A DNA stretch of 64,000 nucleotides from Pomacea canaliculata (taxonomy: Eukaryota > Mollusca > Gastropoda > Architaenioglossa > Ampullariidae). The position numbers were made by a program, and so were the translations under genes. Location of the stretch: positions 1,824,016 through 1,888,015 of the forward strand of contig NC_037590.1 in NCBI RefSeq assembly GCF_003073045.1, written 5' to 3'. This document shows, piece by piece, positions 25,124 to 37,104 of the stretch (within the stretch, counting starts at the first letter, position 1; each line of letters begins with the position of its first letter). A model generated the notes under the pieces. The model was not told the DNA's origin, did no database searches, and was given only the letters and a program-made list of their open reading frames with translations.

Positions 25124-28100
25124 CTATACACGTCCGTGCTCTGACTTATTTTGTTGTTTCTTGTCCTGGATAACTATCCAAACACTGTAAACACCACTCT
25201 ACCCTCCACCCCACGACTGCTCCGTTCATCCTCTGACACCACGCTTCTTTGAATCGCCAAGACAAAGATGTGTGGACAAAGCCTTCCTCTTATGTCCCTT
25301 CAGCTTGGAACAGCTTTGAGCAATTTATTATTTTGAAAATTGCTTTATATAATTGCTCATTGTTTTGTTGTTGTTATTATTATTATTATTTGTGTATCAT
25401 TGTCTTCATTATTATTGTCATCGGTTTGGTATTAGTTGACATGAAGCCTTTGTTACTGGGCTTTTGTTGCAATGGAAGTTTCTCTGGAGGATGGTTGACT
25501 TCGTTGTCTAGTATATTTTTTATTTGTTTTTGTCTTTGATGTAAGTCTCTGGTATCAATCAGGTGGGGCTTTGTGCTACAAACTGTACAGTCAGTCAAGT
25601 TCTCCTCACCTCTTCTGAGTGAAAAAGAAATCAAACTACAGACTCTACCACCACGACCACTTCCAAAACTGCCGGCAGCACTGTTTTGCGTGCATGTCGA
25701 AGACTCGGAGATCAGTTAATAGATGGCTGATGTCAACGTGGAATTTCGAAAACATTTTCTCAGAAGTTTTCAGTCTTAAAACCATGTTCATATAGAGGAG
25801 GTTACCAGACGGGTACAAGTGCCTCGTCGGGTGTTGACATCAGGCCAGTGACGTCATTGAACTTTTACAAAAATGTTTTTCAACAGGTTGCTCACCTGTC
25901 GGAATTTACATGCCCGTCTCGTCTTCATGGTCCGCTGCGTACCTCAGCGCTGACTAAAATGTCTATATTGATGTAGCATGAATTGCATCAGTGAAATCCA
26001 ATGTTTTCCTTCGAAACTCGCCTCGAGGCTGACTGCGGTCTGGAGCAAAGGGCGAGTTGTCCCGACTTGTTGTTCACACGGTGCTCACAGATGTCGAAGA
26101 GAGTAAAATATTGTATGTGACATGTCCTGCTTTATTTGTCTATCTATCTGTATGTGTCCGAGTCACGCACCAGTAATACACGCTAGGGTACATATGGTAC
26201 CCGTTTATGTTTCCGTTCGAGTACTGGCCGGAAGGAAGGTGCAACTGTTAGTTTCTTCACTGAACCTCAAGGTTGATCATGGGTTCAAATCTCGTCCCCG
26301 GATTCTTCTGTACACAGACGCGATGCTGAGTAGGCTGAAGTTGCTGGTCCTCATACAATGTCCTCTGCTGACTCGGCATCAAAGCATCGACAAGCTTCTA
26401 GAATATCAGTTTCCACAACAAACCCAAGAGACATTTGATTTATCACTAACGCATTCAGTCAACTTCACATTCCATCAGCATTTCACCCCACCCCTCGCTC
26501 CCTACCCCTGGCACCTACCTCTGACATGGTGGAGAAGCCATGCACGCCACCCCATTATGATGTTCACTCTGCGGTGCAAAGCATGACTTCCCGCTTCGTG
26601 TATTCGATGTTAAGGCTTTTGTCGGAGATGTCAATGGCCGGGTATAGTTACAGGTGGCTCTTGACCGCCTTCGTGATGCGTTCCGCCTCGTTAATTTCAG
26701 TGACGTCATAGCAGTATCTGAAAGGGTCATAATGGAGTGTTCTTTTATTCGCCAAAAAGTACGAGAAGCGTCCTGGGTGTCTATTGTAAACAAGGATCGG
26801 GGACGGGGGATACTTAAGTGAGATCGTGCCGTGCCAGCGACGAGGCTACATCACGACGAGCAGTTAAAATTTGAACATCGTCATCCATGTGTAAAGATTT
26901 GGCGATGTGGCGCTTAAATCGTTTCAAACAAATTTTCCAACATCCATATACCTCCTGCTCGACTGTAAAAGGGGGGAATAGCTGTGTCTGACGCTACACC
27001 TGCTGAAAATTGTCTTCAGTACTTTCGGGCTGAGAACACTCACTCTGACCTATGATCTCACCCTTTTGCTGAACTGATTCGCTCCACCAGGGTATGATGT
27101 CATCAAAGTCACTAGGGTATGGTGGTGGTGGGGTGGAGGGTAGATGACGGTAAAGCAGTTTGTCTCGTAAACAAGTACCACACACACACACAGAAAAGAA
27201 CAGTGTGCCCGAGACGAATCACGGCCACCCGACCCTGACTGGATCGCTCAACTTTGCGCTACCGGACATCCCTGGGTGCAGACGAGGTGGTAAACACTCT
27301 CTCCATAACTATATACCTCGTGTTTGACAGTCAACAGAGTCTGTGGTGATGATCAGCGTCAGAAATAGGTATTCCCCACTTTAGTTGTCGAACAGGAGAC
27401 ATATGTGAATAATGATTTTGGGTTCATCCCCAAAATACACAGATATACGCCATTTGTAAACTGAAAAATTGTGTACGCGTCCTTCACAGTTTCGTTCACT
27501 CATTTTATTTATTTGCCAGTAACTCAGGAACATTAATACAAAATATTGCCTCTTATCTTTCTAAAGTTCTACAGGTTAGAGAGTTTATAATTTGCAAATG
27601 TTTGTGCTTTCTCTGTTAGTTACAAAATTTCCTTTGTCCCTTTCGATGCACGTTGTAACTTTAATTAGATTGTGGTATTAGGCTATTTTTTTCTGTACCA
27701 TTGTATTTTAAAACAACAATTAACTTCCCTCTCCTCCCCCAGTGTCGGTTATGGGCGGTTACTGATGATGATCAGCTAGTATCACCTCCTTGACATTTTG
27801 AGGAAAAGAAAATGTCTCTCCGGACATTACCGTAGATCAAAGCAGTCGCTCTGCGTCCTCGGAAAACAGCCGTTAGAGAACGAGAGCAGTTTTTGGAGAA
27901 GGTTGTAAAAGTTACGGAAATGGGATACGAAACTACGAGATTTCATTTTGTAAAACCTCGGAGACGCACGAAGTTGCTTATCTTCCTTCTTTGTCTGCTC
28001 GTCTGTTGATTGGACAGCGACTCGACCTCCCTGGGAGGGTTTTCCCTTGGGCTACGTCACACACACTTACACCCGACCGCAGACATACCCGCTTGGCTTG

Positions 28101-28789
28101 CTGGCTTTAATGTAAACATGTGTGTGTGTGTCGTGTGTGTGTGGTCTGTGTGAGTGTGGTAGTACGAGTGCGTGTAGATAATAAGAACTTTTTTTTCCAA
28201 AGTGAAACAGAAGCCAACAGTTTTCTAAGTGCATCATCGATTGGCTCTCGGTTGACCAATCACAAGCAGTAGTAAAATATCGGTGTTATCTCGGGGTCAC
28301 TAGGTACGTTCACTAAGACAGGCTTTGAGGTTTATTTGGCGCCAAGAGAAAATAGGAAAATGGTATTGTGGTGGGTGTCTAGGTGTGTCTACAACTCGTC
28401 TAGCCATGAACACTGTTAGTCGGAGAGATCGCTGCCTTATCCCGGTTAGCCACCATCTTGTCTAGAGACAGAAGCGAATTAACTTGAAGAGCCTAGTATT
28501 AGTGTAATTAAATAATGATACAAGCTGTTAAAAATTACAAACAGAGAAGAAATAAAAGAAGAGATGACAATAAAAAGGAGAAAAAGAGACAGGTAAGCAA
28601 AGAGAGTTACTGAGACGGACGAGAGAGAGAGAGAGCTGGCACTACATGTGACATGTGTTGATGGGGGAATAATTGTCAGTTAATGATTTTAATAATCAAC
28701 TTGCTGTCCCTTCCGGGGTCAAGTAACGGTAAGCTAATGAGCCACGGTGTCATCGCAACCTTGCAAGGCAAAGTGTTGACAGGTGAGAT
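25124..28789. other. Spacer between the inverted-repeat arms
   Basis: About 3.7 kb without a recognisable gene. A B-box-like GGGTTCAAATCTCGTCC at 26281-26297 suggests a SINE scrap. The 27.8-28.3 kb part has CCAAT/ATTGG boxes and a TACGTCAC element and could be regulatory, but this is weak. Confidence 0.4.
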
Positions 28790-29576
28790 ACTTGCAGGTG
28801 AAGCAGTCTGTAAATAGCCACGTGCAGGTGATCGTGACTTCCGTCTGCAGGGGAGGAATGCGGCAATAAATGCCGGACTTCTTTGTAGTGAGATTACACT
28901 TAATATCTCCTGCTGCCCTGGATATCTCTCGCCCACTCACACCAACACACAGACACACAGAGACGCACGCACCCGCACACTGAGAGAGAGAGTGGGGGGG
29001 GAATACTTCATGAAGCTGACACAAATGAGTCGGATTATTTAACATCTTATCTGTGTTTTGAAGTTTATGTTTAGAGCATTAAACAGGAAGAATGGGGAGT
29101 GGGGAGTGAGAAATTAAGACGCTGGGAAATTTGATTAGACAGTCAGACAACACGACCGACAGTTACATAACATTGCAGACTCACCGACAGACACAAGAAC
29201 ACTAGGACCTACAGACAGACAACACGACAGGTTGACCGACAGACAATAGGACAAGATGACAGAGAGACAGACAAATGGATGTTTTGACTGATCGTCGGGC
29301 AGGATTGCATGTTGAAACTGCCACAGACTAAATGTCCAGGATGTTAGTGTGGCTATGGCATTGGACTATGCGGTCATGTCATGGTCCAACTATTATCACT
29401 TCATTACATGGCTATATAAAGGTCTAGGGTTTACTGGAGAATATACTCAACTGTGAAACTATTTTGTCAATCTGAATACAGTTTCACAGAGAGAGAGAGA
29501 GAGGCGCACATATACGCACTTACACACACATGTCTGATTGGTTGTCGGGTAGTACAGACAACTTGTGTGAAACCAG
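28790..29576 (-). repeat. Right arm of the large inverted duplication
   Basis: Inverted homologue of 24416-25123 (see that entry). It is slightly longer because of extra repeat-like insertions, such as a GA-rich run near 29480-29500. The inner border is near GTAAATAGCCACGTG (28810-28824), the outer near CAGACAACTTGTGTGAAACC (29557-29576). Confidence 0.88.
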
Positions 29577-30902
29577 TGGGAACCAGGGGGGCAGCGGGTG
29601 CAGCTAGGCGTGGTAGAGTGGTCGTGTCCTCCACACAATTAAAGAATCACTGAGAGAAAACCTCTGTAGATGTATAATTAACTTGATCCTAACAGAGAAA
29701 TTTGCATGTTGGCCATTGTCATGAGAAACTCATCCATTAACTTGCCTTTCGAGCACGATTTATTATATGATCGTCACTACAAGAATGCTTTATGATCTCA
29801 AACCAAAGAGTGGGTACGTTTGCACCCTGTGAGGGGCTCCCATACCCAATCGAGAATCGTGCGCGACCTACTGACCGGAAATGATTTGTGTTTCGATGAT
29901 CGTACATGTAAAGCTGCTTTTGGCCATTTCCCGTGTACCAAAGTTATTTTTCCTTGCAGGCTTCGCCATTACACTCATTTCAAACATGACAGTATTTTTT
30001 ACATAATGCGACATGGCACATTCCTTCCACACCAATGTCTCTGGCTGCTTCTCCATTGACGGACAAAGCTTATTAGTTAAATAACCAACTTGTTACTGCC
30101 AAACAAGTGGCAGTCCACAGACATTATCACACAAGATGATGTTGACATGACATTTAAAGGTTTGATGCAGACTGAATATCAGCTGGACCGTTTTCATTCA
30201 TCCTTAATTTAGTATTCCACCACTCCATGAACACTAATCACTCTCGTGCTTTTATGTCAAAAGTTTAGACATTGTTTTCTTTTTTTCCTTTGTTGTTGTT
30301 GTTGTCTGTTTGGCCAAGAGTGTTGATGCACAAAAAATTATTTTTAACTACAAAAGTTCCAATTTTAAATAATCATTATGTTAAAATTAAAATAATACAA
30401 GATATGTAAGTTGCAAAGTCTTTCAGTGGATTAGTAGCAACAACCTCTACCGACAGGACGCCAGATATGACTCCACTTCATGATTTGAGAAATCTGTTTG
30501 ACCAGACGGTTAAACAAAGAAAGTAATAATAAATGAGATTGAGGTATGTCACAAACCTGCTGCGCTATATTTTTTAATTTTTTTTTTTTTTTTTTGAGCT
30601 AGGAAGGAAACAGGGAAAAAGTAACTGGAAGGGGGAGGTTGAAAGACAGCAATTACTGTCTGAGTGCGCGCCACACAGGGATGGCCGGCCGGGCTTTGTT
30701 TTTTTTGTTGTTGTTGTTTTTAATCAACTGGTGTTGATAGGTTGTTTTGTTCGAAGAACAAAGGAAAGAGTGTTTGAGTGTTTGGGGATGTTGCTGTGTG
30801 AGTTTTTCCTTGACGGGGGCGGGAGAAGTAACAGTCTCCTCGGTGTCATCAGTGTGTCCGGACGTTTTGTTTGCAACAAGTCTTGAACCGACTTGGTGTT
30901 GT

Positions 30903-31050
30903 AGTCCTGACCGGACTGTGCACATCCTGACCAGATTTGTGTTATTTAACAAGTCCTGACCAGATTTGTGTTATTTAACAAGTCCTGAACAGAATTGGAA
31001 GTTAGCCTTGACTGGACTGGGCACATCCTGACCAGATTTGTATCAGTTGA
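30903..31050. repeat. Degenerate ~29-bp tandem repeat
   Basis: CCTGACCAGATTTGTGTTAT followed by TTAACAAGT occurs twice in direct succession (about 30926-30983), flanked by diverged copies containing TGACCGGACTGTGCACAT or TGACTGGACTGGGCACAT. Confidence 0.75.
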
Positions 31051-31280
31051 GGTGAGTGTGTATCTTTGTTGATTGTTCGGTGAGCATGTGTTTAATGTTT
31101 GAAGAATGTTAGTTAAGTTTTGAACTTGCCATTTAGCTAAAGACTTTTTTTCTCCAGGTTTTTGTGGGGTTTTTTTTCTCACTTTTGTTGTTTGATCTTC
31201 GCTTATTCATCGTATCCGCCTCGGGCTCACCAACCAGAGCTGAATTAGAAATAACTTCAGGAAGAGCATCGGTGTCAGTG

Positions 31281-31381
31281 AAAACTTTGTGTTACTTTCA
31301 AGTGGACATATTTGTGTTACCTAGAAGTGGAAACTTTGTGTTATATTCAAGTGGAGACTTGGTGTCATTTTTCAACTGGAG
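31281..31381. repeat. Degenerate ~30-bp tandem repeat
   Basis: Three to four direct copies of a unit like AACTTTGTGTTA..TTCAAGTGG are visible, with substitutions in each. No coding evidence. Confidence 0.65.
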
Positions 31382-34032
31382 ATTTTTTTTTAGGGGGAGG
31401 GGGAATTGAATGGTCGGAAGGAACATAAGATGTGTTGTGACAGTGGAAGTGTTCGGACTGTGGGTTCGGAAATTTGGAAAGGTGAAAAGTTCAAGTGTTT
31501 ATACCTTTAAATTAAAAACTGCGGTTGCTGGTGATCCCACAGGGACCCACGGGGCCCTCGCTGCTCATTTGTCACTCCGATCACGTGACCCACCCGCCAC
31601 GCTCCGCCTCGCACCGTTGCGTTAACAACCCTTGTGCGCATGCCCGACCTCACCCAGCTTTGTTGAGCGGGTGGCAGGGCCATCGAATAGCCATTACTGA
31701 TCATTACCCATAATTTGTCACCAAGAGGCTAGCCGGGTGGGAGTACGGAGAAGAAGGTAATAAAAAAAAAAAAGGTGTGTTGGGGACAGGATCTGATCTC
31801 ACGGCTACCGACAACTTATAACTTCAAAGAAAGTCGTTTCCTTGTTGTCCTAACGATGGCGCTGTCAAAGAGGTACTTGGTTTAGAAAAAATCCCGAGAC
31901 TAAGCTAAACATTTGTTGTATCTCTCGCCTACTGGTTGCTAAAGAAAGGAAAGGGTGCTGTACTTTGAAACATTGTCTGACGGGAAAACAGTTCCAGTCT
32001 TGACCCTGGCAGTTCCCCTTCTTCTCCGATTTTATCTCATCGAATGTCTCGCTTCAACAAAGGCTTCATGACAAATTTCCGGTAAGTGGATTATGACAGT
32101 GCTATCTTAGGAAATAACGATGATGATACATTGAGTGGGCTAACTGTGAGTGGTTTACTGGCTCTAGGCTCCTAGAAGAGCTTTTTCTTGTCACTGGGCC
32201 AAGCGAACGTGGAACTGAGAGCTGCTATGAAGTAGTAAGCACAAGGCTTTATATCAGTTTCATAAGGCTTGATGCAATTTATATCAGCTGCAGGTAATTC
32301 TTTTCCGAACTGAAAAGGAAGAAATGAATGTCTCTGCCCTGTGACTTATATGTCCTGCATGTCTCCTTTACAAACATTTCGGAACATCTGACTGCAAAGG
32401 TTCGACAGCCACAAACAAATCGCAAACGTCTCACTTTCGAAGAGACGAACCATCTGTGATGTCATTTGTTTTAAATCGGAGAGGGAATCAACACCACGAT
32501 GCCCAAACAATAAGGAAAGTGGAGAAGAGAATACCGAAGAAGAGGAAAGATACAGGGAGGAGGATACATGGAAAGTGTGGACAGCGCTGGTGTGATTAAC
32601 TCCCCATGGGGCTTTGAGGAACCGTGAAAAATGGACAGAGCTGGTGGCGAGGTCACCGTTGGTCAACGAGCATGAAAGCTGGGGGTCACATGACTGTGAT
32701 TTGTCACTGGCCACCTTACAAACTCAGCTTCATCTCCATGTTCCGGTGAGATGGTCGAGGAACTCGGGAAAATGTGCTTCTGGGGAAGAGATGGAGATGA
32801 GAAATGATGTTACAAAACCAGATGCGTAGGTAGAAATAGTAGGTTGCCATGAGAACGCTGCGGTAGGTAGAAGTGGTATTCGAATATTAACGTCTCTGTG
32901 GTAGACCTGTAAGTCCAGATGTAACTGTGCTTTCAACATGATCATAGACTTACAAAATGGTGGAAGCAGCACACACACACACACACACAAACCCACTTAT
33001 CTTTTTAGTCTCCTTTGTCCTCCTAGTGCCGCAACCATACCACCCAAGCGGATCCGGTTCTGGGAGTCTTTCTTCAGTTGGGTCTGCCTGGCCGAGGATC
33101 GATCTCCTCCTGGTCTGTCTCCGAACCCTGCGTTTCACCTGTGGGTTTAAGTCCAGAACTTGTCTCGTTAAACTCGGTGTCAAATTGCAATAAAATCAAA
33201 TTGTCAACCGTACACTGCAGTCTATGCAAAAACTTATTAAATACATTTTTTACTAAAACAAGGATATCGGCCGACAGCTCTTCCTAGCGATGTAAGTGTA
33301 GAAGCAGGACTGAAGTATCGTTGGAAGTCAGAGAAACATTGCAGTGTACTGCTGACGTCAAGCAATGTCTGTAAGACACAATAACAAACACGTTAATGCT
33401 TTGTACAAAGCCAGGATCGTGTGTTTTCACGAGCAAACCGTCGATGTCGCAGTTGAAGATGTGAAATATTTTCACGGGTGAGTCCCGTGCTGTGTCCTGG
33501 TGACCGTTAGCACGGACACCTCGTGTCGCGTAGTCACTGGGTCAGTGAAACTTATTCTCTCCCTTGTCTTGCTTGTGTCTTGCCGTCCACACAAAGTCCT
33601 CGACATTATGGGATAGCAATTGTCATGAACTGTGGAGGGCCGGGCCATCTTGTCACTTATTTCTTGTTGGTGTTCTTTGTAGGGTACTGTAGTCCGTTTT
33701 CGATGTCCTCCATTGACTGGGCAGACAACTCTGACCACGCGTACAATGATGTCTGGAGGGGAGAGGATCGGGTAGGTTGTTGCCGTCTGTCACTCCGATC
33801 TTGTTCACTCCATTGAGTATGACGTGTGTGTTCCTGGCAGTTGGAGGGACCTAGGGGGACAGTAGCAGGGTGTTCGTGGTCCGTGGTGCACTAGTCATCT
33901 TCGTTAACAGCAGCCTCGTTGTCGATGACGTCACCGGTTCTGGGGCGTGTTCGTCTCGGTTCAGCGGATTTGTTCATTGTTGTAAACGGCGAACTTGACT
34001 TTTTCACGAACTTTAGACACGTTGTTTGCTAA

Positions 34033-34117
34033 CGGCTGTATAGCCTGGTGGCTAAAGACGAGGTCTGAAGACTGAAAGGTGGTGTGTTCAAATCTGACAG
34101 TGACAAATAAAAAAGTC
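34033..34117 (+). repeat. tRNA-derived SINE head joined to the giant microsatellite
   Basis: An A-box-like TAGCCTGGTGGCTAAAGAC and a B-box-like GTGTTCAAATCTG are followed by GACAAATAAAAAAGTC and then directly by (TGAG)n. Short simple repeats are common SINE tails, so the microsatellite probably started as this element's tail. Confidence 0.6.
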
Positions 34118-37104
34118 TGAGTGAGTGAGTGAGTGAGTGAGTGAGTGAGTGAGTGAGTGAGTGAGTGAGTGAGTGAGTGAGTGAGTGAGTGAGTGAGTGA
34201 GTGAGTGAGTGAGTGAGTGAGTGAGTGAGTGAGTGAGTGAGTGAGTGAGTGAGTGAGTGAGTGAGTGAGTGAGTGAGTGAGTGAGTGAGTGAGTGAGTGA
34301 GTGAGTGAGTGAGTGAGTGAGTGAGTGAGTGAGTGAGTGAGTGAGTGAGTGAGTGAGTGAGTGAGTGAGTGAGTGAGTGAGTGAGTGAGTGAGTGAGTGA
34401 GTGAGTGAGTGAGTGAGTGAGTGAGTGAGTGAGTGAGTGAGTGAGTGAGTGAGTGAGTGAGTGAGTGAGTGAGTGAGTGAGTGAGTGAGTGAGTGAGTGA
34501 GTGAGTGAGTGAGTGAGTGAGTGAGTGAGTGAGTGAGTGAGTGAGTGAGTGAGTGAGTGAGTGAGTGAGTGAGTGAGTGAGTGAGTGAGTGAGTGAGTGA
34601 GTGAGTGAGTGAGTGAGTGAGTGAGTGAGTGAGTGAGTGAGTGAGTGAGTGAGTGAGTGAGTGAGTGAGTGAGTGAGTGAGTGAGTGAGTGAGTGAGTGA
34701 GTGAGTGAGTGAGTGAGTGAGTGAGTGAGTGAGTGAGTGAGTGAGTGAGTGAGTGAGTGAGTGAGTGAGTGAGTGAGTGAGTGAGTGAGTGAGTGAGTGA
34801 GTGAGTGAGTGAGTGAGTGAGTGAGTGAGTGAGTGAGTGAGTGAGTGAGTGAGTGAGTGAGTGAGTGAGTGAGTGAGTGAGTGAGTGAGTGAGTGAGTGA
34901 GTGAGTGAGTGAGTGAGTGAGTGAGTGAGTGAGTGAGTGAGTGAGTGAGTGAGTGAGTGAGTGAGTGAGTGAGTGAGTGAGTGAGTGAGTGAGTGAGTGA
35001 GTGAGTGAGTGAGTGAGTGAGTGAGTGAGTGAGTGAGTGAGTGAGTGAGTGAGTGAGTGAGTGAGTGAGTGAGTGAGTGAGTGAGTGAGTGAGTGAGTGA
35101 GTGAGTGAGTGAGTGAGTGAGTGAGTGAGTGAGTGAGTGAGTGAGTGAGTGAGTGAGTGAGTGAGTGAGTGAGTGAGTGAGTGAGTGAGTGAGTGAGTGA
35201 GTGAGTGAGTGAGTGAGTGAGTGAGTGAGTGAGTGAGTGAGTGAGTGAGTGAGTGAGTGAGTGAGTGAGTGAGTGAGTGAGTGAGTGAGTGAGTGAGTGA
35301 GTGAGTGAGTGAGTGAGTGAGTGAGTGAGTGAGTGAGTGAGTGAGTGAGTGAGTGAGTGAGTGAGTGAGTGAGTGAGTGAGTGAGTGAGTGAGTGAGTGA
35401 GTGAGTGAGTGAGTGAGTGAGTGAGTGAGTGAGTGAGTGAGTGAGTGAGTGAGTGAGTGAGTGAGTGAGTGAGTGAGTGAGTGAGTGAGTGAGTGAGTGA
35501 GTGAGTGAGTGAGTGAGTGAGTGAGTGAGTGAGTGAGTGAGTGAGTGAGTGAGTGAGTGAGTGAGTGAGTGAGTGAGTGAGTGAGTGAGTGAGTGAGTGA
35601 GTGAGTGAGTGAGTGAGTGAGTGAGTGAGTGAGTGAGTGAGTGAGTGAGTGAGTGAGTGAGTGAGTGAGTGAGTGAGTGAGTGAGTGAGTGAGTGAGTGA
35701 GTGAGTGAGTGAGTGAGTGAGTGAGTGAGTGAGTGAGTGAGTGAGTGAGTGAGTGAGTGAGTGAGTGAGTGAGTGAGTGAGTGAGTGAGTGAGTGAGTGA
35801 GTGAGTGAGTGAGTGAGTGAGTGAGTGAGTGAGTGAGTGAGTGAGTGAGTGAGTGAGTGAGTGAGTGAGTGAGTGAGTGAGTGAGTGAGTGAGTGAGTGA
35901 GTGAGTGAGTGAGTGAGTGAGTGAGTGAGTGAGTGAGTGAGTGAGTGAGTGAGTGAGTGAGTGAGTGAGTGAGTGAGTGAGTGAGTGAGTGAGTGAGTGA
36001 GTGAGTGAGTGAGTGAGTGAGTGAGTGAGTGAGTGAGTGAGTGAGTGAGTGAGTGAGTGAGTGAGTGAGTGAGTGAGTGAGTGAGTGAGTGAGTGAGTGA
36101 GTGAGTGAGTGAGTGAGTGAGTGAGTGAGTGAGTGAGTGAGTGAGTGAGTGAGTGAGTGAGTGAGTGAGTGAGTGAGTGAGTGAGTGAGTGAGTGAGTGA
36201 GTGAGTGAGTGAGTGAGTGAGTGAGTGAGTGAGTGAGTGAGTGAGTGAGTGAGTGAGTGAGTGAGTGAGTGAGTGAGTGAGTGAGTGAGTGAGTGAGTGA
36301 GTGAGTGAGTGAGTGAGTGAGTGAGTGAGTGAGTGAGTGAGTGAGTGAGTGAGTGAGTGAGTGAGTGAGTGAGTGAGTGAGTGAGTGAGTGAGTGAGTGA
36401 GTGAGTGAGTGAGTGAGTGAGTGAGTGAGTGAGTGAGTGAGTGAGTGAGTGAGTGAGTGAGTGAGTGAGTGAGTGAGTGAGTGAGTGAGTGAGTGAGTGA
36501 GTGAGTGAGTGAGTGAGTGAGTGAGTGAGTGAGTGAGTGAGTGAGTGAGTGAGTGAGTGAGTGAGTGAGTGAGTGAGTGAGTGAGTGAGTGAGTGAGTGA
36601 GTGAGTGAGTGAGTGAGTGAGTGAGTGAGTGAGTGAGTGAGTGAGTGAGTGAGTGAGTGAGTGAGTGAGTGAGTGAGTGAGTGAGTGAGTGAGTGAGTGA
36701 GTGAGTGAGTGAGTGAGTGAGTGAGTGAGTGAGTGAGTGAGTGAGTGAGTGAGTGAGTGAGTGAGTGAGTGAGTGAGTGAGTGAGTGAGTGAGTGAGTGA
36801 GTGAGTGAGTGAGTGAGTGAGTGAGTGAGTGAGTGAGTGAGTGAGTGAGTGAGTGAGTGAGTGAGTGAGTGAGTGAGTGAGTGAGTGAGTGAGTGAGTGA
36901 GTGAGTGAGTGAGTGAGTGAGTGAGTGAGTGAGTGAGTGAGTGAGTGAGTGAGTGAGTGAGTGAGTGAGTGAGTGAGTGAGTGAGTGAGTGAGTGAGTGA
37001 GTGAGTGAGTGAGTGAGTGAGTGAGTGAGTGAGTGAGTGAGTGAGTGAGTGAGTGAGTGAGTGAGTGAGTGAGTGAGTGAGTGAGTGAGTGAGTGAGTGA
37101 GTGA
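34118..37104. repeat. Perfect (TGAG)n microsatellite, about 747 units
   Basis: 2,987 bp of uninterrupted TGAG. No substitution or frame slip is visible in any row. On the minus strand the repeat reads Thr-His-Ser-Leu in all three frames, creating ORFs of more than 1,000 codons that are artefacts. Such purity over this length suggests very recent growth or an assembly effect; the true length may differ. Confidence 0.97.

Larger units (their letters stand above)
29577..34032. other. Intergenic DNA with small tandem repeats
   Basis: No gene is recognised. CA/GT tracts and two short tandem arrays near 30.9-31.4 kb are present (listed separately). Confidence 0.45.

Noticed and set aside
24870-29045. 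Matching short ORFs (both beginning MLNNP.HLCQLHEV) in the two inverted-repeat arms as a duplicated gene
   Set aside because: The similarity follows the DNA-level duplication, includes GT/CT microsatellite runs, and shows no signal peptide, domain or codon-biased conservation.
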